Origin: Oscillospiraceae bacterium | Lineage (GTDB): Bacteria > Bacillota > Clostridia > Oscillospirales > Ruminococcaceae | Length of the DNA: 64,000 nucleotides | Assembly (NCBI GenBank): GCA_017536625.1 | Contig: JAFXGY010000043.1 | Span: 1 to 64,000 of the forward strand | Direction of reading: 5' to 3' | Shown here: positions 57,248 through 64,000 of the stretch, one piece after another | Position numbering within the stretch: position 1 is the stretch's first letter | Layout: the number at the start of each line of letters is the position of its first letter | Program-made: the position numbers and the translations under genes | The notes under the pieces: generated by a model | Databases searched by the model: none | What the model was told of the DNA's origin: nothing | The model's input: the letters and a program-made list of their open reading frames with translations, nothing else

Positions 57248-58081
57248 TTACTGGTCTTCGACCAGGCAGTTCATGGCTATACCGGTAGGTGTAACCAGGA
57301 ACGGGTCTGCGGGTTTTATGGTTTTAATGCCAACTGTATCTTCGAACACTTTCTCCATTCCGGTAAGGCAGCAAGTACCTCCGCAAAGATAGATGGTGTC
57401 GATGTTATATCTGGATGTATATTTTTTTACGATAGTGGCCATCTTTTCGATTACGGGTTTGACGATAGGGAGAATCTCTCTGTGTCTGGTGTAATCGGTT
57501 TTGATCTTCTCGGCCTCCTCGAAAGGAATTCCGTAGCTTCCGGCGAGAACGAGAGAAAGGTGGGTACCACCGGTCGGTTCGTCATCGACTTCGACTACTT
57601 TGCCGTCTTTGAAGATAGCAAGGCCTGTGGTACCGCCACCGATGTCAACTACGACACCGTCGGTAATACCATAGATGGCATTTGCGGCAGTAGGCTCATC
57701 AAGGACGTTGATAACGTCAAAGCCTGCGCCTTCAACACAATATTTGTGGGTCTTGGTGCTGGATTCGGTTCCTGCGGGCATTGCGATAGCAGCTTCGGTA
57801 AGCTCTACCCCAAGGCGTTCCTCAAGTTTTGCTTTAAGCTCTCTGAGAATTCTGCAGGCGCCGCCGTAATCAACAAGGACACCGTCCTTGACAACCTGTG
57901 CAAACTGCTTTTCGCAGGCAACGGGGTTGTTATCCTCATCAAGGACAACGATTACGATATAAGCGGTACCAAGGTCAACGCCAACCTTAAGCTTATTGGA
58001 ACACGGCTTGTGAACGATAGTTTCGGTCTCGGTAACACGAGCCATGTATGCGTTTATTGTTTCAAGATCGACCATTTTCAA
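57248..58081 (-). CDS. eutJ: EutJ Hsp70-like protein
   Basis: A 277-residue actin-like ATPase. Phosphate-1 GVDLGTAYIVIVVLDE near residue 34, phosphate-2 VDIGGGTTGLAIF near 142, adenosine motif LCGGTCCLTG near 233. EutJ is a putative chaperone of the eut system; its exact target is unknown. TTG 58081 has AAGGATG six bases upstream; ATG 58075 is the alternative. Confidence 0.93.
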   Translation of the reverse strand: MKMVDLETINAYMARVTETETIVHKPCSNKLKVGVDLGTAYIVIVVLDEDNNPVACEKQFAQVVKDGVLVDYGGACRILRELKAKLEERLGVELTEAAIAMPAGTESSTKTHKYCVEGAGFDVINVLDEPTAANAIYGITDGVVVDIGGGTTGLAIFKDGKVVEVDDEPTGGTHLSLVLAGSYGIPFEEAEKIKTDYTRHREILPIVKPVIEKMATIVKKYTSRYNIDTIYLCGGTCCLTGMEKVFEDTVGIKTIKPADPFLVTPTGIAMNCLVEDQ

Positions 58082-58090
58082 AATACATCC

Positions 58091-58708
58091 TTATTTAATA
58101 ATTCTGCCAAGTGCAAAACCAGCAATATGTGCGGCGCCGGCTTCGTCAACGTCAACATGCATTCTGGTGCGGAAATTGGGAGAAACTCTGATTACGGTAT
58201 CCGGGAAGATGGTTCTTCTGTCGGTAAGAGCTTCTACGGAAACGACCTGGTTATCAACAAGGCCGAGTCTTTCTGCATCTTCGGGAGTCATGTGAACGTG
58301 ACGGAGTGCGACAATTGCGCCTTCGTCAATAGTAATTTCACCTTTGGGACCAACAAGTTTTACGCTTGCGGAACCTTTGGTATCTCCCGACTGTCTGATC
58401 GGGGGATTGATTCCAAGGGCGAAAGCATCGCTGAACGAGACCTCAACCTGAACGTGCTTTCTTTCCGGACCAAGAACTGCGACGTTTTTGAAGGTGCCTT
58501 TCGGACCGACAACGTCAACTCTTTCCTGTTCAAGATACTGACCGGGCTGGCTAAGTTCTCTTACATGGGTAAGCTGATAGCCTTTGCCGAAGAGTACTTC
58601 TACGCACTCTTTGTCAAGATGCACGTGTCTGGCGGAGACCTCCAATTGAACAAGTCCGGCGGATCTGATTTCATCAACAACCGCGGCTACGACTTTTTCT
58701 ACAGCCAT
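58091..58708 (-). CDS. eutD: PduL-type phosphotransacetylase
   Basis: A 205-residue zinc enzyme of the PduL family, which converts acetyl-CoA to acetyl phosphate and recycles CoA inside the shell. The His motifs are SARHVHL near residue 27 and ALRHVHMTPEDA near 135. The N-terminal helix AVEKVVAAVVDEIRS looks like an encapsulation peptide. It is not related to Pta, although it fills the EutD place. AGGAGGAG precedes ATG. Confidence 0.94.
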   Translation of the reverse strand: MAVEKVVAAVVDEIRSAGLVQLEVSARHVHLDKECVEVLFGKGYQLTHVRELSQPGQYLEQERVDVVGPKGTFKNVAVLGPERKHVQVEVSFSDAFALGINPPIRQSGDTKGSASVKLVGPKGEITIDEGAIVALRHVHMTPEDAERLGLVDNQVVSVEALTDRRTIFPDTVIRVSPNFRTRMHVDVDEAGAAHIAGFALGRIIK

Positions 58709-58723
58709 GAGTCTCCTCCTAAA

Positions 58724-59491
58724 TTATTTATATTCACCTGCCAGATACATGCACATCATGATGTGGAATGCACTGGAAAGGCGGTTGAGAGTCCTGATGA
58801 TCTCGGGCTGTTTGACGTTTTTGCCGTCAACAAAGCAATCGAGAGCAGCAAGCTCCAGCTCACGTACTTTCGCACGGAGCACATTAAGTTTAGTATAATC
58901 AACTCCCATGGTATAGTTAGGGAGAAGCATCTGCTTAATGTTAAAATACTTCTGCGGATTGTGGGAACGTGCGCGGAGTTCTTCCGGAGTGAGTCCGAGA
59001 ATATTCATAACGCCCATTTCTTCATCCATAACTTCACAGTACATGATCTGGTTGAGCACCTTATTGATGTCACCAAGGTCATCGATGAGTTTCTGGGGGC
59101 CGTTGGTTGCGGCAATTTCTGCCTGGACCTGGACCACAGTGGAGCTCATGCTGTCAAGTTTACCGCGGAAAGCAATCCTTGGATGATTTTTATAAACCAA
59201 TCTATTACCGAAAAGCTGGCACATATATTCCGGCTTTTTGACATAAAAAGCTCCGGTAAGTTCATCAACGTATTTTGCTCCAACGGGAGTATCGCTGATG
59301 GCGGAACCTTTATTATTGGATGCTGCAGGCGCAGGAGCTGCCGGCGGATCACCGAATTCAACTTTGATTTTAAGCTGGTTCAGATATTCCTTTGCGGCAG
59401 GAGAAAGAAGTTTGTCCTTCGGTACATAGTACACAGGAGGGCATTCGCCTTTCAGCTCATTGCGGAGCACCATCTCGGTAATGACTTTCAT
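58724..59491 (-). CDS. eutT: Cobalamin adenosyltransferase EutT
   Basis: EutT adenosylates cobalamin for EutBC. The 255-residue protein has an N-terminal segment ending with the hydrophobic VYYVPKDKLLSPAAKEYL helix typical of EutT, a Pro/Ala-rich linker near 50-60, and the adenosyltransferase four-helix region (NHPRIAFRGKLDSM, GDINKVLNQIMYCEVMDEE). The CCxxC metal site of Salmonella EutT is not present. GGGGGTG precedes ATG. Confidence 0.9.
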   Translation of the reverse strand: MKVITEMVLRNELKGECPPVYYVPKDKLLSPAAKEYLNQLKIKVEFGDPPAAPAPAASNNKGSAISDTPVGAKYVDELTGAFYVKKPEYMCQLFGNRLVYKNHPRIAFRGKLDSMSSTVVQVQAEIAATNGPQKLIDDLGDINKVLNQIMYCEVMDEEMGVMNILGLTPEELRARSHNPQKYFNIKQMLLPNYTMGVDYTKLNVLRAKVRELELAALDCFVDGKNVKQPEIIRTLNRLSSAFHIMMCMYLAGEYK

Positions 59492-59541
59492 AATATCACC
59501 CCCATCTTATAATACTTATAACTCTAAATTATGATTCAGAA

Positions 59542-59823
59542 TTATTCGATGGACGGGAGGACATACTCGACCTCTTCATGGGGTCTCGGGATGACATGAG
59601 TGGAGATAAGCTCGCCTACACGGTCAGCTGCAGCTGCACCTGCGTCAACAGCGGCTTTGGTAGCGCCGACGTCACCACGTACGAATACGGTTACGAGGGC
59701 GCCACCAACGATTACTCTGCCAACGAGGGTGACATTTGCGGCTTTAACCATAGCATCGGCGGCCTCAATGGCTCCTACGAGACCTTTGGTCTCGATCATG
59801 CCAAGTGCTAATTTCTCAGCCAT
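59542..59823 (-). CDS. eutM: BMC shell protein EutM, copy 1
   Basis: A 93-residue single BMC domain that forms hexagonal shell tiles. It reads [40 protein letters not shown] and a tail [18 protein letters not shown]. It is nearly identical to the next gene (about 83% of positions by eye). TAAGGAGGAAG precedes ATG. Confidence 0.96.
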   Translation of the reverse strand: MAEKLALGMIETKGLVGAIEAADAMVKAANVTLVGRVIVGGALVTVFVRGDVGATKAAVDAGAAAADRVGELISTHVIPRPHEEVEYVLPSIE

Positions 59824-59850
59824 CGTGTCTTCCTCCTTAAAGGTGATTAA

Positions 59851-60135
59851 TTATTTCTCGAGAGAAGGAAGAATGTATTCAACTTCCTCGTGGGGTCTCG
59901 GGATTACGTGAACGGATTTAAGCTCGCCAACGCGGTCTGCAGCAGCAGCGCCTGCATCGGTTGCAGCTTTGGTTGCACCAACGTCTCCGCGTACGAAAAC
60001 GGTTACAAGTCCGCCGCCGACATGAACTTTGCCGATGAGGGTGACGTTAGCAGCTTTAACCATGGCATCGGCTGCTTCGATAGCGCCGACAAGGCCTCTG
60101 GTCTCGATCATACCGAGTGCTTGTTTATCAGTCAT
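59851..60135 (-). CDS. eutM: BMC shell protein EutM, copy 2
   Basis: A 94-residue BMC shell protein and tandem duplicate of copy 1. Differences cluster near residues 35-43 ([11 protein letters not shown] against [11 protein letters not shown]), next to the pore loop, and at GELKS, so pore properties may differ. AAGGAGG precedes ATG. Confidence 0.96.
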   Translation of the reverse strand: MTDKQALGMIETRGLVGAIEAADAMVKAANVTLIGKVHVGGGLVTVFVRGDVGATKAATDAGAAAADRVGELKSVHVIPRPHEEVEYILPSLEK

Positions 60136-60206
60136 TGTGATAGTACCTCCTTAAAAATTGGGGACGAGTTCCCCTGGTTCTACCTAAATATAATTCAGAA
60201 AGAGAA

Positions 60207-61649
60207 TTAAAGCTCTTTCAGTGCAGCAATTACCATTTTTGCAATGGCTTCTGCATCGAGTTCGGTCTCAGCAGCGGGAGTTTCTGCAAGATCCCAAGCC
60301 TCTTTTACACCGTAAGCTACACGGCGAAGGTTGATGAGGTTGAGAGGAGAAACGTTATCGCTGGTTGCGGAACCGCCGACTGCGCCGCAGCCGAGGGTAA
60401 GAGCAGGCATAAGGTTAGTGGTTGCACCTACGCCGCCCTGTGCTGCAGAAGTGTTAACGAGGATACGGGATACGGGTTTCTTGAGTGCGAATTCACGGAT
60501 GACTTTTTCGTCATTGGTGTGCATTGCAAGAGAGTGGCCGATACCGATAAACTCGAGAAGCTGGATGCAGCGCTCGCAGCAAGCCTGCCAATCTTCTTCG
60601 AAATAAAGAGCAAGGCAGGGAGAAAGTTTCTCGATGGAGAAAGGATATTCATCGCCAACGCCTTTTTCGCAATAGCAAAGAACTCTGGTATCAGCAGGAA
60701 CATCAAGTCCGGCCATAGCAGCGATCTTGGTTGCGGGACGGCCAACGATAGCGGGGTTAACGCTGCCGGGACGTCTGGTGAAGATTTTGCAAAGTTTTGC
60801 ATATTCTTCGTCGTTGAGGATATAGCCTTTTTCTGCTTTAACAGCTTCGAGAACCTGATCTTTAATGCAGTTTTCTGCAACGATGGACTGCTCGGATGCG
60901 CAGATTACGCCGTTATCGAAAGTTTTGGAAGCAAAGATTCTCTTAACAGCAAGTTTGACATCGCAAGTGTGGTCAACGTATGCAGGAACGTTACCTGCGC
61001 CAACACCAAGAGCAGGAACACCGGAAGAATATGCAGCTTTAACCATTTCGGGGCCACCGGTTGCAAGAATCATGTTGACTCCGGCATTGGTCATAAGCTC
61101 ATGGGTTCCGGACATGCTGAGGGTGGTAAGGCACTGGAACATATTTGCAGGTGCGCCAGCTTTTTCAGCAGCTTCGCAAAGGATTTCGCAGGTTTTTGCG
61201 ATACAATTCTTTGCAGAAGGATGGGGGCTGAATACAACGGGGTTGGCGGATTTCATACAAATCATGGATTTGTAGATTGCGGTGGAAGTAGGGTTAGTGC
61301 AGGGAACGATACCGCAGACTACGCCTACAGGCACAGCGACTTCGAACATTTTCTGCTCGGGATATTCAGCAACGATACCGACAGTTTTCATGTCTTTGAT
61401 TGCTTCATATACAGCCTTTGCAGCAAGAGTGTTCTTAATGATCTTGTCCTCATATTTACCCATGCTGGTTTCTTCAACTGCCATTTTGGCAAGTTCTTCA
61501 CGATGAGCATAGGCAGCTTCAGACATAGCTTTGACAATTTTGTCTATCTGCTCCTGACTGAGAAGCTTCGCGGCTTCAAAAGCAACGCGTGCTTTTTTAA
61601 TCATGTCGCGGGCTTCCTGCACAGAAAGCAAATCTCTATCTTGCAGCAT
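60207..61649 (-). CDS. eutE: CoA-acylating acetaldehyde dehydrogenase EutE
   Basis: EutE converts acetaldehyde and CoA to acetyl-CoA with NAD+. The 480-residue ALDH-fold enzyme has the nucleotide region ATGGPEMVKAAYSSG near 195 and the catalytic Cys in FDNGVICASEQS near 248. The C-terminal helix DAEAIAKMVIAALKEL after an Ala/Glu/Thr linker looks like a C-terminal encapsulation peptide. AAAGGAG precedes ATG. Confidence 0.95.
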   Translation of the reverse strand: MLQDRDLLSVQEARDMIKKARVAFEAAKLLSQEQIDKIVKAMSEAAYAHREELAKMAVEETSMGKYEDKIIKNTLAAKAVYEAIKDMKTVGIVAEYPEQKMFEVAVPVGVVCGIVPCTNPTSTAIYKSMICMKSANPVVFSPHPSAKNCIAKTCEILCEAAEKAGAPANMFQCLTTLSMSGTHELMTNAGVNMILATGGPEMVKAAYSSGVPALGVGAGNVPAYVDHTCDVKLAVKRIFASKTFDNGVICASEQSIVAENCIKDQVLEAVKAEKGYILNDEEYAKLCKIFTRRPGSVNPAIVGRPATKIAAMAGLDVPADTRVLCYCEKGVGDEYPFSIEKLSPCLALYFEEDWQACCERCIQLLEFIGIGHSLAMHTNDEKVIREFALKKPVSRILVNTSAAQGGVGATTNLMPALTLGCGAVGGSATSDNVSPLNLINLRRVAYGVKEAWDLAETPAAETELDAEAIAKMVIAALKEL

Positions 61650-61662
61650 ATTTATTGCTCCT

Positions 61663-62226
61663 TTAATTATTTTTCTGTGCTTTCAGAATCGCCTCTACGA
61701 GTGGATCCTTTTTCGCGTCTCTGATTTCGATCTTGGTAAGACCGATACCGGGGATTTCACGAGCAAGCTTTCTCAGATCGGTGGTTTTCATCTCTCTGAG
61801 GGCTTCTTCAGTGTATCCGACAGATTCAGGTGCACTTTCCGGGACGGATTTCGGTTCTTCGGGCTGTACGGCCGGTTCCGATTTCACAGGAGTATTAGCA
61901 GGGAATTCACGTTTGTGAATACCGGTTCCGCGGCGTCTACCGGCGGGTTTTTCCTTATAGGAAGCAATAATGGAAGTACTTCCTGCGGGCCTCGGGATTA
62001 CATGGGAAGAAATGACCTTGCCAACTTTATCTGCGGCAATTTCGCCTGCGGCGATTGCTGCTTTGGTTGCACCGACATCGCCGGTTACAAAGAAGCAAAC
62101 AAGTCCGCCCTGGACGTATTTGAATCCGCAGAGGGTTACGTTTGCTGCTTTAACAGCAGCATCGAGTCCTTCGATAGCGGCGATCAGACCATAAGTTTCC
62201 AGCATTCCCAGTGCGCCAGTACTCAT
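61663..62226 (-). CDS. BMC shell protein with C-terminal SAP-like domain (EutK-like)
   Basis: A 187-residue protein: a BMC domain (about 1-90, [33 protein letters not shown]), a basic and Pro-rich linker (RRRGTGIHKRE ... VQPEEPKSVPE), and a C-terminal helix pair (LREMKTTDLRKLAREIPGIG, KDPLVEAILKA) that looks like a SAP or Rho-N domain. E. coli EutK also joins BMC to a nucleic-acid-binding-like domain, but that one is of another type. Similar SAP-type fusions occur in Firmicutes. AGGAGGTG precedes ATG. Confidence 0.87.
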   Translation of the reverse strand: MSTGALGMLETYGLIAAIEGLDAAVKAANVTLCGFKYVQGGLVCFFVTGDVGATKAAIAAGEIAADKVGKVISSHVIPRPAGSTSIIASYKEKPAGRRRGTGIHKREFPANTPVKSEPAVQPEEPKSVPESAPESVGYTEEALREMKTTDLRKLAREIPGIGLTKIEIRDAKKDPLVEAILKAQKNN

Positions 62227-62299
62227 AATCCGTCACCTCCTGTCGTTTAAATTTCAGATATAATGAGTATCCTTAAATTAAATCGTCAAAAGGTTTAAA

Positions 62300-62953
62300 T
62301 TAGTATTTGAGAGCGTTCTCTACGCAGAAAACAACTGCATCTGCAAATGCATCGCAAGCAGCTTTGCAAGCAGACTGGGTACCAGTGAGGTAACCACCGG
62401 AGAAGTTGGTTTCAGAGGGAGGAAGGAAGTAGCAGCACATTCTTACGTCAGCAGCTTTGAGAGCAGCATCGAGGCCATACTGTGCTTCTACAGGAGGAGC
62501 GATGAGGTATGCGATCGGGGTGCCTTCAGGAATGCCACCGCATTCAGAAAGGTAAGAACCGGTTCTGGAGATGGTGTATGCATAGTATGCAACAGAGTCA
62601 TCGTCGTTTGCAGAATAGAAGGTGGCGTCGCCGTTAATGAGGTCGAATGCAGCTGCAAGGCCAGCTTTTACTTCTGCAGGGTTGGGGCCAGAGAGCATGC
62701 CGATGAATTCACCAGCATATTTCTGCTGTGCACAGCCAGCGCCGCCGTACATGGATCTTGCCATGACGACTCTTACGTCTGCTTTTTTGGTTGCTTCGTC
62801 AACTGCAGTATAGCCGACATCATCGCAGTCGGTGGAGAAGAAGCCAACGGATCTGTGGCCTTCGGGCATATTCCATTCTTTCTGGAGGTCAGGGCTTACG
62901 CTGGGGATAACCTTGATCATCAGTACAGTAGTTCTAAGTTCATCGTATTTCAC
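62300..62953 (-). CDS. eutL: BMC shell protein EutL (GTG start)
   Basis: A 217-residue tandem, circularly permuted BMC protein that forms trimers with a gated pore. Typical parts are the SVGFFSTDCDDVGYTAVDEATK segment, YGGAGCAQQKYAGE and the ethanolamine-site region near FSGGYLTGTQSACK. GTG at 62953 follows AAAGGAGG. Confidence 0.95.
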   Translation of the reverse strand: MKYDELRTTVLMIKVIPSVSPDLQKEWNMPEGHRSVGFFSTDCDDVGYTAVDEATKKADVRVVMARSMYGGAGCAQQKYAGEFIGMLSGPNPAEVKAGLAAAFDLINGDATFYSANDDDSVAYYAYTISRTGSYLSECGGIPEGTPIAYLIAPPVEAQYGLDAALKAADVRMCCYFLPPSETNFSGGYLTGTQSACKAACDAFADAVVFCVENALKY

Positions 62954-63044
62954 GATATGTACCTCCTTTAAAATTTAAGGTAGATAAAATTTGCGTTTTA
63001 TACGCAATTATCAAGCAATTAATAAATAATTGAATAAGTTAATA

Positions 63045-63926
63045 TTAGAGCTTGAGGTCAGTACCGGAAGCTTTTTCTTTGAGCATGATGTCAACGATAT
63101 CAGCGATATGTGCACCTGCTTCTGCTGCCGGGGTACCAGCATTGTGGATGTTGGAAACAACGGTACGTCTTGCTTCAGACATGCCGATGGTGCCTTTGTA
63201 GGTGATGTAAGCGGACATGGATTTTGCAGTTGCAAGACCAGGTCTTTCACCAACGAGGCATACGCAAACGTCGCATCCGGAAATTTCAGAAACTTCGTCC
63301 TGGCAAGCAACACGGCCATATCTTACGAAGAAGGGTTCGCCAGCTTCGATGCCGTGAGCTTTAAGACCGTTCATGATTGCGGGGATAACGATGTCGTAGT
63401 TAGCTTCGATTGCAGTGCCGGAAAGGCCGTCGGTTGCGAATACAACAACCTGAGGAGCTTTTTTGTAGAAGCCTTTAAGAGTCTGAGCAGATTCTTCGGA
63501 AAGTCTTCTGCCAAGGTCAGGTCTGGTAAGATAAGTATCTTTGCTGTCGCAACGAGACTGGAGTTCGAGGATTCCGCGTTCTTCGAGGAATGCTTTGGGG
63601 AACTCATTGAAAACTGCATCCTGTGCTGCAGCGTGGTCAGCACGGAAACGGAGCATGGTGTTGGTCATTTCACGGGGACCGCAGTGCCATACACCAAGAC
63701 GTGCAGGGGTAACCATTTTGAGTCTTCTGTACTCTGCTTCGTCTTTTGCGTTAGGAACCTGGTACCACTCGTTAAGCTCATAAGCGGTAAGATCTTCAAG
63801 ATCGTCATCAGAAACATCTTCGCAGCAGCAGCATGCTTTGGTAGCAACTTTTGCAGCGGGAGCTTCTTTCATCATTTCACCGACAACCTGAGCGATAATC
63901 TCTTTAAGTTTGTCATCAGATACCAT
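63045..63926 (-). CDS. eutC: Ethanolamine ammonia-lyase small subunit
   Basis: EutC with EutB forms the adenosylcobalamin-dependent lyase that splits ethanolamine into acetaldehyde and ammonia. The 293-residue protein has an N-terminal amphipathic helix (DDKLKEIIAQVVGEMM, likely encapsulation signal), then an unusual CCCC in TKACCCCEDV near residue 32, followed by the conserved catalytic domain (TPARLGVWHCGPR, RPDLGRRL, FATDGLSGTAIEAN, VCLVGERPGLATAKSMSAY). GGGAGG precedes ATG. Confidence 0.96.
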   Translation of the reverse strand: MVSDDKLKEIIAQVVGEMMKEAPAAKVATKACCCCEDVSDDDLEDLTAYELNEWYQVPNAKDEAEYRRLKMVTPARLGVWHCGPREMTNTMLRFRADHAAAQDAVFNEFPKAFLEERGILELQSRCDSKDTYLTRPDLGRRLSEESAQTLKGFYKKAPQVVVFATDGLSGTAIEANYDIVIPAIMNGLKAHGIEAGEPFFVRYGRVACQDEVSEISGCDVCVCLVGERPGLATAKSMSAYITYKGTIGMSEARRTVVSNIHNAGTPAAEAGAHIADIVDIMLKEKASGTDLKL

Positions 63927-63974
63927 TATTTGTATATCCTCCCGTCAAATATATTTTACGCACAATTCTTTAAA

Positions 63975-64000
63975 TTAGAAAAGTACGGAAGCGTCACCGG
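63975..64000 (-). CDS. eutB: Ethanolamine ammonia-lyase large subunit, 3' end only
   Basis: The last codons GDASVLF and a TAA stop (63975-63977) are seen before the window ends. The position directly upstream of eutC and the C-terminal sequence type fit EutB, the cobalamin-binding large subunit. Identity is by context mainly. Confidence 0.75.

Noticed and set aside
57233..59512. A 759-codon open frame on the plus strand across the eut genes
   Set aside because: It is antisense to eutJ, eutD and eutT, has no ribosome site and reads as a shadow caused by codon bias. The minus-strand genes have clear families and ribosome sites.

Overview
The window comes from a low-to-mid GC anaerobic Firmicute of the class Clostridia, probably an uncultured gut member of the Oscillospirales or a neighbouring order. 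The signs are a clostridial dcw cluster whose MurE carries the meso-diaminopimelate motif DNPR, a SpoIID-type sporulation-related module, a LexA box of the Bacillus type, HPr with both His15 and Ser46, TTG start codons, cohesin/dockerin modules and a Firmicutes-style eut operon. Nearly all genes lie on the minus strand; only a reductase/epimerase gene and a Ppx/GppA-like gene are on plus.

Layout. 1-6,400: an SOS-controlled uvrB-uvrA operon followed by two tandem paralogs of unknown function with ADP-ribosyltransferase-like N-terminal motifs. 6,400-13,700: a MITE-like element, a candidate structured RNA, an SDR reductase, a TetR regulator, the operon trxB-nadE-HD-ASCH, a Ppx/GppA-like gene, a second dispersed repeat family, and a small XRE plus membrane-protein operon with a clear operator. 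13,700-16,050: three genes with SpoIID-like and peptidoglycan-binding modules. 16,200-29,100: ftsZ with its own promoter and the dcw operon mraZ-rsmH-ftsL-pbp-murE-murF-mraY-ftsW-murG-ftsQ, without murD. 29,400-34,200: a likely imported gene plus a gene remnant, then a coiled-coil gene, coaD, rsmD, uvrC and ptsH. 34,300-38,700: ylxM-ffh-rpsP-khpA-rimM-trmD-DUF554.

38,750-52,920 holds seven secreted or surface proteins built from cohesin-like domains, dockerins, BspA-type leucine-rich repeats, a transglutaminase-like domain and an InlB-like repeat. Two carry cohesin-like domains and surface anchors (an NPNTG sorting signal; a C-terminal membrane helix). Five carry near-identical dockerins, and three of those also carry a cohesin-like domain. 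No glycoside hydrolase or carbohydrate-binding module is visible. This looks like a cell-surface assembly system that uses cellulosome connectors for adhesion or protein-binding modules, and it is the most interesting part of the window.

53,100-64,000: an amidohydrolase gene, then the 3' part of an ethanolamine utilisation microcompartment operon, transcribed eutB (end only)-eutC-eutL-BMC/SAP shell protein-eutE-eutM2-eutM1-eutT-eutD-eutJ-unnamed eut gene-eutN-eutH-eutQ. Ethanolamine enters through EutH, EutBC split it to acetaldehyde and ammonia, EutE makes acetyl-CoA, EutD makes acetyl phosphate, EutQ may act as acetate kinase, EutT supplies adenosylcobalamin, and EutL, EutM, EutN and the BMC/SAP protein build the shell. 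Several enzymes carry short amphipathic helices that look like encapsulation peptides.
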